Of a DNA stretch of 36,112 nt, positions 16,133 through 25,472 are shown in pieces. The DNA lies in NCBI GenBank assembly GCA_938045195.1, contig CALINC010000032.1, forward strand, positions 1-36,112, read 5' to 3'. Each line of letters starts with the position of its first letter. The stretch's first letter is position 1. Position numbers and translations under genes: made by a program. Source of the DNA: an uncultured Treponema sp. (GTDB lineage: Bacteria > Spirochaetota > Spirochaetia > Treponematales > Treponemataceae). The notes beneath the pieces are model-generated. The model was not told the origin of the DNA. It searched no databases and saw nothing but the letters and a program-made list of their open reading frames with translations.

Positions 16133-17887
16133 TTATTTTTCATCGTCATTAAACACTCTAAAAGTTTCTATCGGCTGCACAAGCTCCGAGCCTACTCCTT
16201 TTTTTGTAATGTCTTCGATTTTAATATTTTGTTCTTCCGAAATAATTTTTAATATATGCGGAGTGCAAAATCCGCCATGACAGCGTCCTGCGCCGGCGCG
16301 TACCCTTCGTTTTATTGCATCAACCGTAAAAACCTTTAACGGCGAATTTAAGGCATCCTTTATTTCTCCTTCGCTGATTTGTTCGCAGCGGCAAATTATT
16401 TTTCCGTATTGCGGATTTTGTTCTATTATTTTTTTTCTATCTTCAGTAGAGAGGGCGGCAAGTATCGGCGGCTTTTTTAATTTTGGGTTAAAATTTTTAT
16501 TGACCTTAACTTCCATTTTCTTTTTTAGAATAGAAAGAGAAATATTGACAATATCTTCTGCAATTGCCGGAGCAGAGGCGAAACCGGGAGACTGAATACC
16601 TGCTGCATGCACTAAATTCTCAACACGTTCCGAAGCCTCAACAATAAAATCTTCTTCCCAAGTACAGGCGCGCACGCCGCTGTAATAGGTAATAATATCC
16701 GAAGCCGAAACTTTAGAGTTTAAATTTAAATGTTTTTTAATTTCTGATATTGCTTCGGGACTTGTTGAAAAATCTTCTCTATTCATAACTTCAACGGCGT
16801 TAGGACCTATAAGCAAGTTTCCTTCAACACAAGGCATTATTCCGCCGCCTTTTGAATGACCTTTACTTAATGTTAAAAGATGAGGAATTGCCGAACTGGT
16901 TTTTTGCACACCATTTAACCGCTTGTCTAAAATTGCGTCAGCGCCTTTTCTTCCGTGTATTGAAAAAAATCTATCGCCTGCAAAGCCGGCGACTTTATCC
17001 GCCCAAACTCCTGCAGCATTTACAACCAACGAAGTGCTGCATGTTCCTCTATTTGTTTCAATTTGAGAAACTGTATTGTTTTCTTTTTTCATTCCGGTAA
17101 CTGCTGTATTGAAAAAAAATTCTACGCCGTTTTGCGCCGCATTTTCCGCATAGCAAATAGTAACCTTCATAGGAGAGGCAACTCCTGCCGAAGGCTGCCA
17201 AAATCCGCCGTAATTTTTATCGGTCATATATGGGTCTATTTTTTTTATTTGCTTTCTAGATTTATAACCGTAATTTCCGTCAACACCATTTAATTTACAG
17301 CGAAGTTTCATAATTGGGACAAGCAATTTTAGCAGCGGCGAATCAAATAAGAGAAAACTCCCGCAGCGGTTTATTTCAAAATTTAAGTCTTGTGCCGCTT
17401 GCGTGTACATTCTATTTCCGCGCGTATTAAATTTACCTTTCTTCTTTTTGGGATTATCTGCAAAACCCGGATGAATCATACCGTCATTACGCCCCGAACC
17501 TTGCATGGCTACATCGCTTTCTTTTTCAAACACGGCAATTTTTAAATCATATCTTGAAAACTCTCTTGCAATAGAACAGCCGATAACACCGCCGCCTATT
17601 ATTACAACATCGAATTTTTTATTTTGTAAAAGTTCATCAGTAATCGGCGGAAGCTGCATCGGTTCCTCGCCTTTTCCGTTCACGGTTAAATCATTTATAA
17701 CTCCTTTAAATTTAAAACGCGCCGCCGTATATCCTGCAAGAAGTCTTTCTTCAATGGAAGAAACATCGCCTGTCAGCAAGACCGAATTAACATCTATTGC
17801 GGCGGTTACTTTTTTTTCAAGCCCGAGTTTTTTTAACTTGCTGTTGAGTTTATTCAATTTTTTTTCGTTGGAAATAAATTTAGACAT
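16133..17887 (-). CDS. FAD-dependent oxidoreductase with C-terminal [2Fe-2S] BFD domain (GlpA-like)
   Basis: This 584-aa flavoprotein belongs to the DAO/glycerol-3-phosphate dehydrogenase superfamily. It has an N-terminal BON-like segment (about 15-75), then the FAD-binding Rossmann motif VVIIGGGVIGCSIAREF (about 93-109), the substrate domain, the late-FAD motif AAGIQSPGFASAPAIAEDIV, and a BFD-like [2Fe-2S] domain with ICRCEQ and CHGGFC (four cysteines, about 511-552). From memory, such GlpA-like proteins oxidise glycerol 3-phosphate or related 2-hydroxyacids; the exact substrate cannot be called. The start ATG overlaps the end of the gntR gene by 8 bp, so the two are cotranscribed and the regulator probably senses the enzyme's substrate. 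No GlpB/GlpC-like partner is adjacent, which is unusual for a true anaerobic GlpABC. Confidence 0.85.
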   Translation of the reverse strand: MSKFISNEKKLNKLNSKLKKLGLEKKVTAAIDVNSVLLTGDVSSIEERLLAGYTAARFKFKGVINDLTVNGKGEEPMQLPPITDELLQNKKFDVVIIGGGVIGCSIAREFSRYDLKIAVFEKESDVAMQGSGRNDGMIHPGFADNPKKKKGKFNTRGNRMYTQAAQDLNFEINRCGSFLLFDSPLLKLLVPIMKLRCKLNGVDGNYGYKSRKQIKKIDPYMTDKNYGGFWQPSAGVASPMKVTICYAENAAQNGVEFFFNTAVTGMKKENNTVSQIETNRGTCSTSLVVNAAGVWADKVAGFAGDRFFSIHGRKGADAILDKRLNGVQKTSSAIPHLLTLSKGHSKGGGIMPCVEGNLLIGPNAVEVMNREDFSTSPEAISEIKKHLNLNSKVSASDIITYYSGVRACTWEEDFIVEASERVENLVHAAGIQSPGFASAPAIAEDIVNISLSILKKKMEVKVNKNFNPKLKKPPILAALSTEDRKKIIEQNPQYGKIICRCEQISEGEIKDALNSPLKVFTVDAIKRRVRAGAGRCHGGFCTPHILKIISEEQNIKIEDITKKGVGSELVQPIETFRVFNDDEK

Positions 17888-18611
17888 AAGTTTTTCCTTC
17901 TATATCTTTGCGGTAAGTTTTAGGACTTGTAAGAATGAGCATCATTTCAATAGCTTTTTTTTGTTTGCCGCTTTTTAATGCTTCGATAAATTTTTGCTTA
18001 TTTTCGTTTATGGTTTTAAGAAAAATAGTTTTATCCTCCAAAAAACGTTTAAACTGATAAATATAAATTTCTTTTGCCGCACAAAATACAAGGTGATAAA
18101 TCGTATTTTTTGCAGAAAGAATTAAGGCTTTATAAAATTCAAAATCTTCATAAACGGAAGTTTCAATATTTTTGATATTTGAAAATTTGATAAGATTTTC
18201 CAGCGGGAGAAAAAATTCTTTTTTTGCTTTTAATGAAAGTTTTTTTGTGCGGTTTATTATTTTTCTTATCACATCCGTTAAAATTAATTGCCGGAACTCC
18301 GAGAGTTCCTCTTCAATTTCTTCAGGCGAATGTATGCGGTTATTTCTATAAAGTTCGGCTAAAAGCGAAAAAGAAATTGAAGACGAAAAATCATTTACAA
18401 TGCACCCATGTCTTGGTCGCATTATAATAATTCCCTTTGTTTGCAGCTGCAATAAGGCATCATGTACGGCAGGGCGGGAAACCCCAAAACGTTCCGCCAA
18501 TTCTCGCTCAGACGGTAATCTTTCTCCGTTTAAAACAGCTCCGCTTAAAATCATATCTTGAATAACTGAGGCAACTTTATTCTTTTTAAATTCTTCTTTT
18601 TGTGTTTTCAT
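17880..18611 (-). CDS. GntR-family transcriptional regulator (FadR-like subfamily)
   Basis: This 243-aa regulator has a clear N-terminal winged helix: LPSERELAERFGVSRPAVHDALLQLQTKGIIIMRPRHG (about residues 28-65, the GntR signature). The C-terminal domain is all-helical, as in the FCD/FadR ligand-binding type. It probably represses its own operon, which includes the downstream FAD oxidoreductase (8-bp overlap). The promoter and a FadR-type palindrome lie just upstream. No good Shine-Dalgarno is seen before the ATG (AGAAAAA), although the predicted leader is only about 24 nt. The effector is unknown. Confidence 0.9.
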   Translation of the reverse strand: MKTQKEEFKKNKVASVIQDMILSGAVLNGERLPSERELAERFGVSRPAVHDALLQLQTKGIIIMRPRHGCIVNDFSSSISFSLLAELYRNNRIHSPEEIEEELSEFRQLILTDVIRKIINRTKKLSLKAKKEFFLPLENLIKFSNIKNIETSVYEDFEFYKALILSAKNTIYHLVFCAAKEIYIYQFKRFLEDKTIFLKTINENKQKFIEALKSGKQKKAIEMMLILTSPKTYRKDIEGKTYV

Positions 18612-18624
18612 TTTTTCTATTTAT

Positions 18625-18637
18625 GTGGTATTACCAC
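18625..18637. promoter_or_regulatory. Probable GntR operator
   Basis: The 13-bp palindrome GTGGTATTACCAC fits the FadR-type TGGT...ACCA consensus of GntR-family regulators. A further half-site, ATGATACCAT (18642-18651), lies within and beside the -10. The palindrome covers the predicted transcription start near 18635, so binding should block the promoter. Confidence 0.65.
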
Positions 18638-18641
18638 CGAT

Positions 18642-18670
18642 ATGATACCATAAAGACTAATCTTTGTCAA
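18642..18670 (-). promoter_or_regulatory. Promoter of the gntR-oxidoreductase operon
   Basis: On the - strand TTGACA (18670-18665) is followed by 17 nt and TATCAT (18647-18642). Both boxes and the spacing are near consensus. The operator palindrome begins 4 nt downstream of the -10. Confidence 0.75.
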
Positions 18671-18735
18671 GAAAGATATGGTTTATATTTTCGTTATTCT
18701 CAGTAAATAATTAAAAGCCTAGTAGAATAAAGATT

Positions 18736-19167
18736 ATGGTATATTTTGTAGGCACAGACCCGGTGATGTTAATTTAATTACCGTAAGGGGTAGAGAGTTT
18801 TTATTGAAAGCCGATATAATTATTTATGCCGGTTCTCTTTGTTTCAAAGAAACATTTACAATTTGCAAAAGAACATTGTAAATTGTTTAATTCTGTGGAA
18901 ATAACGCTTGAGGAAGTAATTGCGGTTATTGCAGAACATAAAGATTATCAAGATGAAAAAATAATTATCGGCACATTAAAAGATATTACCTAAAAAGTTA
19001 AAAAAGAAAATATAAAAAATCAAGCTCAAATTTTATTGGGAGAATTTATCGATGGTGAACACTGTAGAATAAAATATTCAAAATCTAAACTGTACGATTC
19101 TGATTTTTCACATAGATTTAGAAAAAGCTCTCGGTTTAATTGTGAAAAATATTTATTCCATAAATAA
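18736..19167 (+). pseudogene. cbiF: cbiF/cobM pseudogene (cobalt-precorrin-4 C11-methyltransferase)
   Basis: Pieces of the family can be read in order through frameshifts: VYFVGTDP then GDVNLITVRG (SAM-binding GxGPGD region, altered), KADIIIYAGSL, then VSKKHLQFAKEHCKLFNSVE and ITLEEVIAVIAEHK. The frame then jumps directly to a C-terminal IIIGTLKDIT, a stop codon, and ILLGEFIDGE and SKLYDSDFSH. The usual gene is about 750 bp; this is 432 bp, so the middle is deleted, with two frameshifts and one in-frame stop (around 18993). It is a dead step of the anaerobic cobalamin ring pathway, while a cobD-like gene survives at 25473. Confidence 0.8.
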
Positions 19168-19279
19168 CATGGGTTCCGTCTTTAGGCGTTGACAATATTT
19201 GCTCCCCGTTTGCATTTATTCTTCGCAGAAACATTGTAGGGAACAATTTCAACGCCAGAGTTTCCCGATGTTTAATCGC
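19168..19279. other. Short intergenic region with an imperfect hairpin
   Basis: An inverted repeat AAACAT...GGGAA / TTCCC...ATGTTT spans 19229-19273. No gene seen. It precedes the promoter of the AddB-like gene. Confidence 0.4.
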
Positions 19280-19307
19280 TTGTAAAAAATTTTATCTTCA
19301 GTATAAT
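19280..19307 (+). promoter_or_regulatory. Promoter abutting the AddB-like gene (leaderless configuration)
   Basis: A perfect TATAAT (19302-19307) lies only 6 nt before the ATG at 19314, with TTGTAA (19280-19285) 16 nt further upstream. Transcription would begin at or next to the A of the start codon. There is no Shine-Dalgarno in the 20 nt before the ATG. Confidence 0.55.
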
Positions 19308-19313
19308 GAATAT

Positions 19314-22088
19314 ATGAAATTAATTGAAGAAACTTTAAAAAAATACGGCGACAATTTGAATATTGTTTTTGTATTTCCATCGAGAATTGCAGCAATGCTG
19401 TGGTTTCAAAAATCGCTTAATCTTACCGGATTAAAAACCGTACCTGCCGAAAATTATATTTCATGGGATGTTTTTAAAGAAAAATGTCTTATTTCATCAG
19501 AAGAAAATTTACTGCCCGTTTCAAATATTATACGGAATATATTCGCAGAATATATTTGCAGAAAAAATGCAGAAGCGGCGGTAACAGGAGAACCTTTGTT
19601 TACTTCAATTATTCCATCTGTGTACGCAAAAGAAAGTACTATCTTTTCAAAATGGATTGCCGGTATTCTACCGCAGCTTGACCATTTTGAAAAGCGCAGC
19701 AAATTAAAAAGTGAAGCAGATTGTGAAACAAAAGACTTTCTTCAATTAAAAAAAATGTATTCAGATTTTTTACAAAAAAAATTTTTCTTTGAACCGTCTT
19801 GGAGTTCTTCTCAATTTGTTTCGTATGAAAAAAAATATATCATCATATATCCCGAACTAATAGAAGATTTTTCGGAGCATGCTGAATTATTAAAAACCTG
19901 TAATGAACTTACGTATATTCACTGTTCTGAAGTTAAGAATCGTGAAATTGTTTTAGATATATACGATAATGCACGTTCCGAAGTACGGGGTGTTGCTTTG
20001 CAAATTGAAAAATTATTATCTGAAAATGTTCCAGCTGATGAAATTGCCGTGAGCGTTCCCGATATAGAAAATTATACTGCATATATTAAACGTGAGTTTT
20101 CTCTCCGCGGAATACCGGCAGAATTCCGTTCAGGATTTAAATTGGGAAACGAGCAATCAGGAAAATTGTTTTCGCTTATTTTCGATTGTGTGCAGCATAA
20201 TTTTTCTTTTGAATTTATAAAACCGGTCATTTTAAATAATCATATTCCATGGAAAGACAAAACTGCAGTAAATCATTTAATTGAATACGGAATAAAAAAT
20301 AATTGCGCCGTTTCGTGGAAAGAAAATACGGAAGCTGCCGCATATAAAAATATTTGGATTGAATCTTTTAAAATTAATTATGAAAGGGAAGAGTCCGAAA
20401 TATTTCAAAAAGAAAAAGCTATAGAATGGTTTTATCTTTTTTATAATGCTGCAAATAGAATGGTGAACTCAAAAACTTTTGCGGAACTGCAAAAGAATTA
20501 TTTTTTATTTAGAGAGAGTTGTATAGATGTTAAAGCATTTTCCGAAAAAGATAATGCAATTTTAGGAAGGTGTATTTCAACATTACAAAATCTTTCTGCG
20601 TTGGAAGAATCGCTATATGAATATATGCCGCAAAATAGATTCCGTTTTTTTGTTTCGCAGCTTGAAAAAGAAATATATGTTCCGAAAAATACCGGTTGCG
20701 CGGTAAGTATATTTCCATATAGAGTTGCGGCAGGAACACCTTTTATATATCACTTTGTTTTAAATTGCAGCCAAAAACAAACTAGCGTCGTATATGATAA
20801 GCTTTCTTTTTTACGTAAAGATAAACGTGAAGCATTAGGCGTATTTGAAATGGACGCTTCTCCATATTTTTTTTATGCCTACTCCGAAGCTGCAAATTCC
20901 GTTTTTAGTTTTACCGGACATTCCTTTTCGGGCTATTCAATTATAAATGAACGTTTAGAAAATGAAACCGCTTGTGCAGCCGATACGGTACAGAAATTAA
21001 ATGCTCTTTCGTTTTATGATTCTTTTCAAAAGGAAGAAGATGAAATACATTCATCAATATATCCTGTGCAAAAATTGGGTGCAGAAAACGAAAGCAAATT
21101 AAAACATGGTAAAGCATTTTCTTTTATTACATCGGGATATAAGCATTCTTGTAAAATATTAAGTGAAGCGGTTATCAAAAATATTTTTCAAAATAATTCA
21201 GTTAAATTAAGTCAAGAGGATTTAAACTTATTTTATACTTGCCCGGTCAAATGGTTTTTGAAGAAAATTATTAAAATAAAATTTAAAAAATATGATGCAC
21301 AGATAATAAATGCTGTTGATATTGGTCTTGTATCGCATGCAGTTTTTGAAAATCTGTATAAACGAATAAGAAAAGAAGATGCCGTCTTTAATAAAAACAA
21401 TTTAGAAAAATATAAGAAGATGGCGGAAGAAGAAATAAAAAATATTGCAGCATATTCAAAAATTTTAAAAGGCGGATTGGCAAAACCGTTTATTCAATCA
21501 TTAAATAAAAAAACGCTTGAAGCGGTAGATTTTGTTTTACAAACCGATGCACAGTTATTAGACGGATATATACCGGCTTGGATTGAAGAATGGATAGAAA
21601 TTGATGACAGCGGAATTTTGTATCGCGGGAAAATAGATAGAGTTTCTTTTTCACAAGATGAAAGCGGAGCAGTTATCATTGATTATAAAACCGGAGATAC
21701 TCCCGCCTATGTTGATTATGGTGAAAAAGGCAGTCTTAATGCCGAATTAAAGGATTTCCAAATACCTATGTATGTTTTTTTAACTGAAAATAAAATACTG
21801 CAAAATTCTAAAAATAAAGAAGAAAATAAGTTTGGTTTAATCGATGCTGCATATTTTTTCAACTTGAAAGATAAAAAAAATGTAAAAATCATAACTCCCG
21901 ACGCAAAACGGTATGAAAAAACACGTGAACAATTTCAGACGGCGATGGATGCGTTTAGTATATGTGCGAAAGATTTTGCAAATAAAATACGGGAAGAAAA
22001 TTTTGCAAAACCCGATACTGTGAAATTTAGTGTGTGCGCTTCTTGTGAATTAAAACATATTTGCAGAGAAACCTATTCGGTTAAATAA
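19314..22088 (+). CDS. addB: AddB/RexB-like nuclease subunit with 4Fe-4S cluster
   Basis: This is the probable second subunit of the AddAB helicase-nuclease that resects double-strand DNA ends for RecA. The protein is 924 aa, somewhat shorter than typical AddB (about 1,100). The N-terminal two thirds is a degenerate helicase-like region (NIVFVFPSRIAAMLWFQKSL). The C-terminal PD-(D/E)XK nuclease has LFYTCPVKWFLKK (first cluster cysteine, about residue 643), GKIDRVSF and VIIDYKTGD (catalytic D and K). It closes with CASCELKHIC (about 908-917), which supplies the other three cysteines of the iron-sulfur cluster. It is followed 16 nt later by the AddA-like gene. The start codon coincides with the predicted transcription start. 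The symbol is assigned by architecture and neighbour. Confidence 0.8.
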   Translation: MKLIEETLKKYGDNLNIVFVFPSRIAAMLWFQKSLNLTGLKTVPAENYISWDVFKEKCLISSEENLLPVSNIIRNIFAEYICRKNAEAAVTGEPLFTSIIPSVYAKESTIFSKWIAGILPQLDHFEKRSKLKSEADCETKDFLQLKKMYSDFLQKKFFFEPSWSSSQFVSYEKKYIIIYPELIEDFSEHAELLKTCNELTYIHCSEVKNREIVLDIYDNARSEVRGVALQIEKLLSENVPADEIAVSVPDIENYTAYIKREFSLRGIPAEFRSGFKLGNEQSGKLFSLIFDCVQHNFSFEFIKPVILNNHIPWKDKTAVNHLIEYGIKNNCAVSWKENTEAAAYKNIWIESFKINYEREESEIFQKEKAIEWFYLFYNAANRMVNSKTFAELQKNYFLFRESCIDVKAFSEKDNAILGRCISTLQNLSALEESLYEYMPQNRFRFFVSQLEKEIYVPKNTGCAVSIFPYRVAAGTPFIYHFVLNCSQKQTSVVYDKLSFLRKDKREALGVFEMDASPYFFYAYSEAANSVFSFTGHSFSGYSIINERLENETACAADTVQKLNALSFYDSFQKEEDEIHSSIYPVQKLGAENESKLKHGKAFSFITSGYKHSCKILSEAVIKNIFQNNSVKLSQEDLNLFYTCPVKWFLKKIIKIKFKKYDAQIINAVDIGLVSHAVFENLYKRIRKEDAVFNKNNLEKYKKMAEEEIKNIAAYSKILKGGLAKPFIQSLNKKTLEAVDFVLQTDAQLLDGYIPAWIEEWIEIDDSGILYRGKIDRVSFSQDESGAVIIDYKTGDTPAYVDYGEKGSLNAELKDFQIPMYVFLTENKILQNSKNKEENKFGLIDAAYFFNLKDKKNVKIITPDAKRYEKTREQFQTAMDAFSICAKDFANKIREENFAKPDTVKFSVCASCELKHICRETYSVK

Positions 22089-22104
22089 ATGATGGGGAAT
22101 AAAT

Positions 22105-25100
22105 ATGAAAATACGAATTGAAGAACTATTAAAAGATTTAAATCAAAATCAAACTCATGCCGTTAAAATTGAAAACAATGCGGTTATAACTGCCGGAGCG
22201 GGTTCGGGCAAAACAAAAGTATTAGCCTCGCGTTATGTGTATCTTGTTGTAGAAAAAAATATTCCTGTAGAAAATATTATTGCACTTACATTTACTGATA
22301 AAGCTGCAGGAGAAATGCATAAACGTATTTACGATACATTGAAAAATATTGACCACCCTAATGCCGTAAGAGCCGTAGAGAAATTTCATCTTGCAAGAAT
22401 TTCAACGCTCGATTCTTTTTGCAATTCTATTGCAAGATTGGCTTGTAAAAATTTTGGCATATCTCCTGATTTTATCATAGATAATACCGAAGCAAAAAAA
22501 CTTGCCTATAGAATTTCGCTTGACTTTTTTTTAACGCACCGCACCGATAAAACATTACAGTTTTTTTTATCAGACAAATCAATAGAAAGTTTTATTGAAG
22601 ATTTGTGTTTAAAATTACTAACGAAATATGTGTATGTTTCAAAACCCTTAGATTTTATGCAAGGTTTTAAAGCACAAAAAGAATATTATGTAAAATTAAA
22701 ACAGAACGCTCTCCAAGAAATATTGTCTATTATTAATGTTATTTTAGACCACGCAAATGAAAATAATTTTTTTACTGAAGCTGTCAATATTTTAGAATCT
22801 TCTACGCCTGCTAGCATATTAATCGATGAAGAAAAAATTGAAGCCCTTGTACTAATGCTGGAAAAAATAGCAAGAAGCAGAAAAGGCGGAGACGGAGAAA
22901 AAGAAATTAAGTCTTCTTTAAAAAAATCTATTGCAGAAATTGAAAGTGTACAAATATTTGAAAATGCACAACAATACTTGTATCATCTATTTGAACTTTT
23001 AACCGAACTACAAACAGAATACCTTTTACAAAAAAAACAAACAGGAGTTTTAACATTTGCGGACGTTTCGCGTTTGGCTGTAGATGCATTAATTGAAGAT
23101 GTTGAATTTAGAAACTTTTATAAAAAAGATGCTCGTATTATTATGATAGATGAGTTTCAAGATACGAACAGCTTGCAAAGAGATTTATTGTTTTTACTTG
23201 CCGAAAAACTTGAACGTGCCGATAAGTCGGTTCCATGCGCAGAAGAATTAATTCAGAATAAATTATTTTTTGTAGGAGATGAAAAACAATCCATTTATGC
23301 TTTTAGAGGAGCGGATGTTTCCGTTTTTAGGAAATTATCAAGCGAAATAAGTTCTAAAGAAGAAATGGAAACAGCACGCCTTGCAATAAATTATAGAACG
23401 GAACCCGCCCTGATTGATTTATTTAATATTATTTTCAGCCAAGTTTTTTATCCTGCCGGTAATTTAGATACACCTCCTTATGAGGCTGAATATTTACCTA
23501 CCGAAAAACGAAATGCAACTGCCGGTGTCAACCCTAAATTGGAAATTTTACTTCTTGATAAATCACGCACAGATACTATCGATGATAAAAATTTTTATTT
23601 ATCCGAAATAGAAACTGAGGCCTATTATCTTGCAAAAAGAATTATCGAAATACATAATTCCAAAATGCTTATTAAAAAAGGAAAAGCTGCAATGCCGTGC
23701 GATTGGAATGATTTTGCAGTTTTAATGCGGGCGGGAACAAATCAATCTGTATACGAACGCATATTTCGTAATTTTGGAATTCCCTATCAGAGTATACAGC
23801 AAAAAGGTTTATTTAAGGACGCTCCCGTAAACGATATCTATGCGATGCTTAAACTGCTAATTTATCCTGAGGACATAAAAACTTATGCTCAAGTATTACG
23901 TTCTCCTTTTGTTAATCTTGATGACGACGCTTTTGCAATCGTACTGCTTAATTTTAAAACTGCTTTTGACGTTAAACTTGCAGAAAAATTAAGTAAGCAA
24001 AATAAAGAAACATATCTGAATGCTTGTAATTTATTTGAAAGTATAAAACAAAATGCGCTTACTATGAATTGTGCCGAACTGCTTACAACCTTATGGTATA
24101 ATGAGGGTTATAGATATTTTCTTTTAAGTAAAGATGAAAATATCCGTTATTTGGAATTGTATGATTATATTTTTGAGTTGGCACAACAAGCGGATTTAAA
24201 AGGGCTAACACTTCAACAATTTATAGATGTGCTTTCTGACTATATTTTGGAAGAAGAATCTCTTGATGATATTGATATTCCTATAGAACGAAAAAGCTGC
24301 GCTGTTTCTTTTTTAACCGCGCATAAAAGCAAAGGCTTGGAATTTCCTATCGTCATAATTCCTAACGCCAATTATGCGGGAATACCTGTAAAAAAAGAAA
24401 ATGTTTTTTACTCACCTGAATTCGGTATTGTTGTTTATACACCTAAGACAAATGCCGATGAAAAAAATATAATTTTTGAATCGATGCGTGACGAGTCCAA
24501 TAAAAAATTAATCGCTGAAGCGAAGCGTTTGTTTTATGTAGCTGCCACACGGGCTGAAAGTTATTTAATTATCAGTGCTGTAGATGATGCAACCTGTAAA
24601 CCGGATAAAAAAAACGGTGCCGATGAAAGCCCTGCCGAACCGCTAACAGATGAAAACGGTTTGCCGATTGAACGGTCTTTACACGAAATAAAAAAAATCT
24701 TTATTAAACAGCAAGAAAGCAAAAAGGAAGAGGCCCTTCCGAAAAGTTTTATACGAATGTTAATACCGGCTATTCCCGATGATAATACAAATATTCTTTT
24801 TACAGAAATGCTGCCGCAAAAAAGAAATGTGTTGACTCTGCACAGATTAAAAGAAACAAGCGAAAGGTTGAACTTTGCAGAAAGATATAAAAATGCAAAG
24901 ATAAAACAATTTACTCTTGCGAAGAAAAAAATAATTGCCGCGACGCAAGCAGCAAAAAAAGAATTAAAACCGTCGGAAGAGCGGGTCTATGCGTTTACTA
25001 TACCGAGTGAAGAATTACATATCGGACAAAGCGGAACTTTTACACCGGCGCAGTTAGGAACTATTGCGCACGAAGCGATTGAAGCAAAACTTTTGCAAAG

Positions 25101-25458
25101 AGAATTTATCTATCCAGAAGGTTCACAAAAAAAAGTCAGTGCATGGGTGGACAATTTTTTCAATTCGGAATTCTACGCACTTGCAAAAAATGCGGTAAAG
25201 ATATACCCTGAATATGCCTTTTTAACTGAATATGAACATCAAACAATAAGCGGTCAAATTGACTTAATGTTTCAAACTAAAGATTACGTTTATATAATAG
25301 ATTATAAAACCGATGAAGTTGAAATTCCTGAAAATCATAAAACACAACTTTCAATTTATAAAAAAGCTGCCGGCGATTTGATTTCTGCACGTAGAGAAAA
25401 TCTTACAGTAAGGGCTTATATTTTTTATTTAAAGAGCGGAAATTTTTTTGAAGTATAA
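22105..25458 (+). CDS. addA: AddA-like UvrD/RecB-family helicase-nuclease
   Basis: This 1,117-aa protein has SF1A helicase motifs in order: Walker A ITAGAGSGKTKVLASRY (about 28-44), IIALTFTDKAAGEM (Ia), IIMIDEFQDTNSLQ (II), FVGDEKQSIYAFRGADV (III), INYRTEPALIDLF (IV), FLTAHKSKGLEFPIVII (V) and RLFYVAATRAESYLI (VI). A C-terminal RecB-type nuclease follows, with GTIAHEAIEAKL, GQIDLMFQ and YIIDYKTDE (about 1,066-1,074), then HKTQLSIYKKA. All expected nuclease residues are present. It acts with the preceding AddB-like protein in end resection and recombination repair. GGGGA precedes the ATG. The cobD-like gene follows 14 nt downstream, an unusual operon partner. Confidence 0.9.
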   Translation: MKIRIEELLKDLNQNQTHAVKIENNAVITAGAGSGKTKVLASRYVYLVVEKNIPVENIIALTFTDKAAGEMHKRIYDTLKNIDHPNAVRAVEKFHLARISTLDSFCNSIARLACKNFGISPDFIIDNTEAKKLAYRISLDFFLTHRTDKTLQFFLSDKSIESFIEDLCLKLLTKYVYVSKPLDFMQGFKAQKEYYVKLKQNALQEILSIINVILDHANENNFFTEAVNILESSTPASILIDEEKIEALVLMLEKIARSRKGGDGEKEIKSSLKKSIAEIESVQIFENAQQYLYHLFELLTELQTEYLLQKKQTGVLTFADVSRLAVDALIEDVEFRNFYKKDARIIMIDEFQDTNSLQRDLLFLLAEKLERADKSVPCAEELIQNKLFFVGDEKQSIYAFRGADVSVFRKLSSEISSKEEMETARLAINYRTEPALIDLFNIIFSQVFYPAGNLDTPPYEAEYLPTEKRNATAGVNPKLEILLLDKSRTDTIDDKNFYLSEIETEAYYLAKRIIEIHNSKMLIKKGKAAMPCDWNDFAVLMRAGTNQSVYERIFRNFGIPYQSIQQKGLFKDAPVNDIYAMLKLLIYPEDIKTYAQVLRSPFVNLDDDAFAIVLLNFKTAFDVKLAEKLSKQNKETYLNACNLFESIKQNALTMNCAELLTTLWYNEGYRYFLLSKDENIRYLELYDYIFELAQQADLKGLTLQQFIDVLSDYILEEESLDDIDIPIERKSCAVSFLTAHKSKGLEFPIVIIPNANYAGIPVKKENVFYSPEFGIVVYTPKTNADEKNIIFESMRDESNKKLIAEAKRLFYVAATRAESYLIISAVDDATCKPDKKNGADESPAEPLTDENGLPIERSLHEIKKIFIKQQESKKEEALPKSFIRMLIPAIPDDNTNILFTEMLPQKRNVLTLHRLKETSERLNFAERYKNAKIKQFTLAKKKIIAATQAAKKELKPSEERVYAFTIPSEELHIGQSGTFTPAQLGTIAHEAIEAKLLQREFIYPEGSQKKVSAWVDNFFNSEFYALAKNAVKIYPEYAFLTEYEHQTISGQIDLMFQTKDYVYIIDYKTDEVEIPENHKTQLSIYKKAAGDLISARRENLTVRAYIFYLKSGNFFEV

Positions 25459-25472
25459 GGAGATATAAAATT

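Noticed and set aside
19314..25458. Phage defence or CRISPR-associated (Cas4-like) nuclease-helicase system
   Set aside because: The Cys-PD-(D/E)XK plus UvrD architecture at these lengths is explained by AddAB; no repeats or other defence genes are adjacent.
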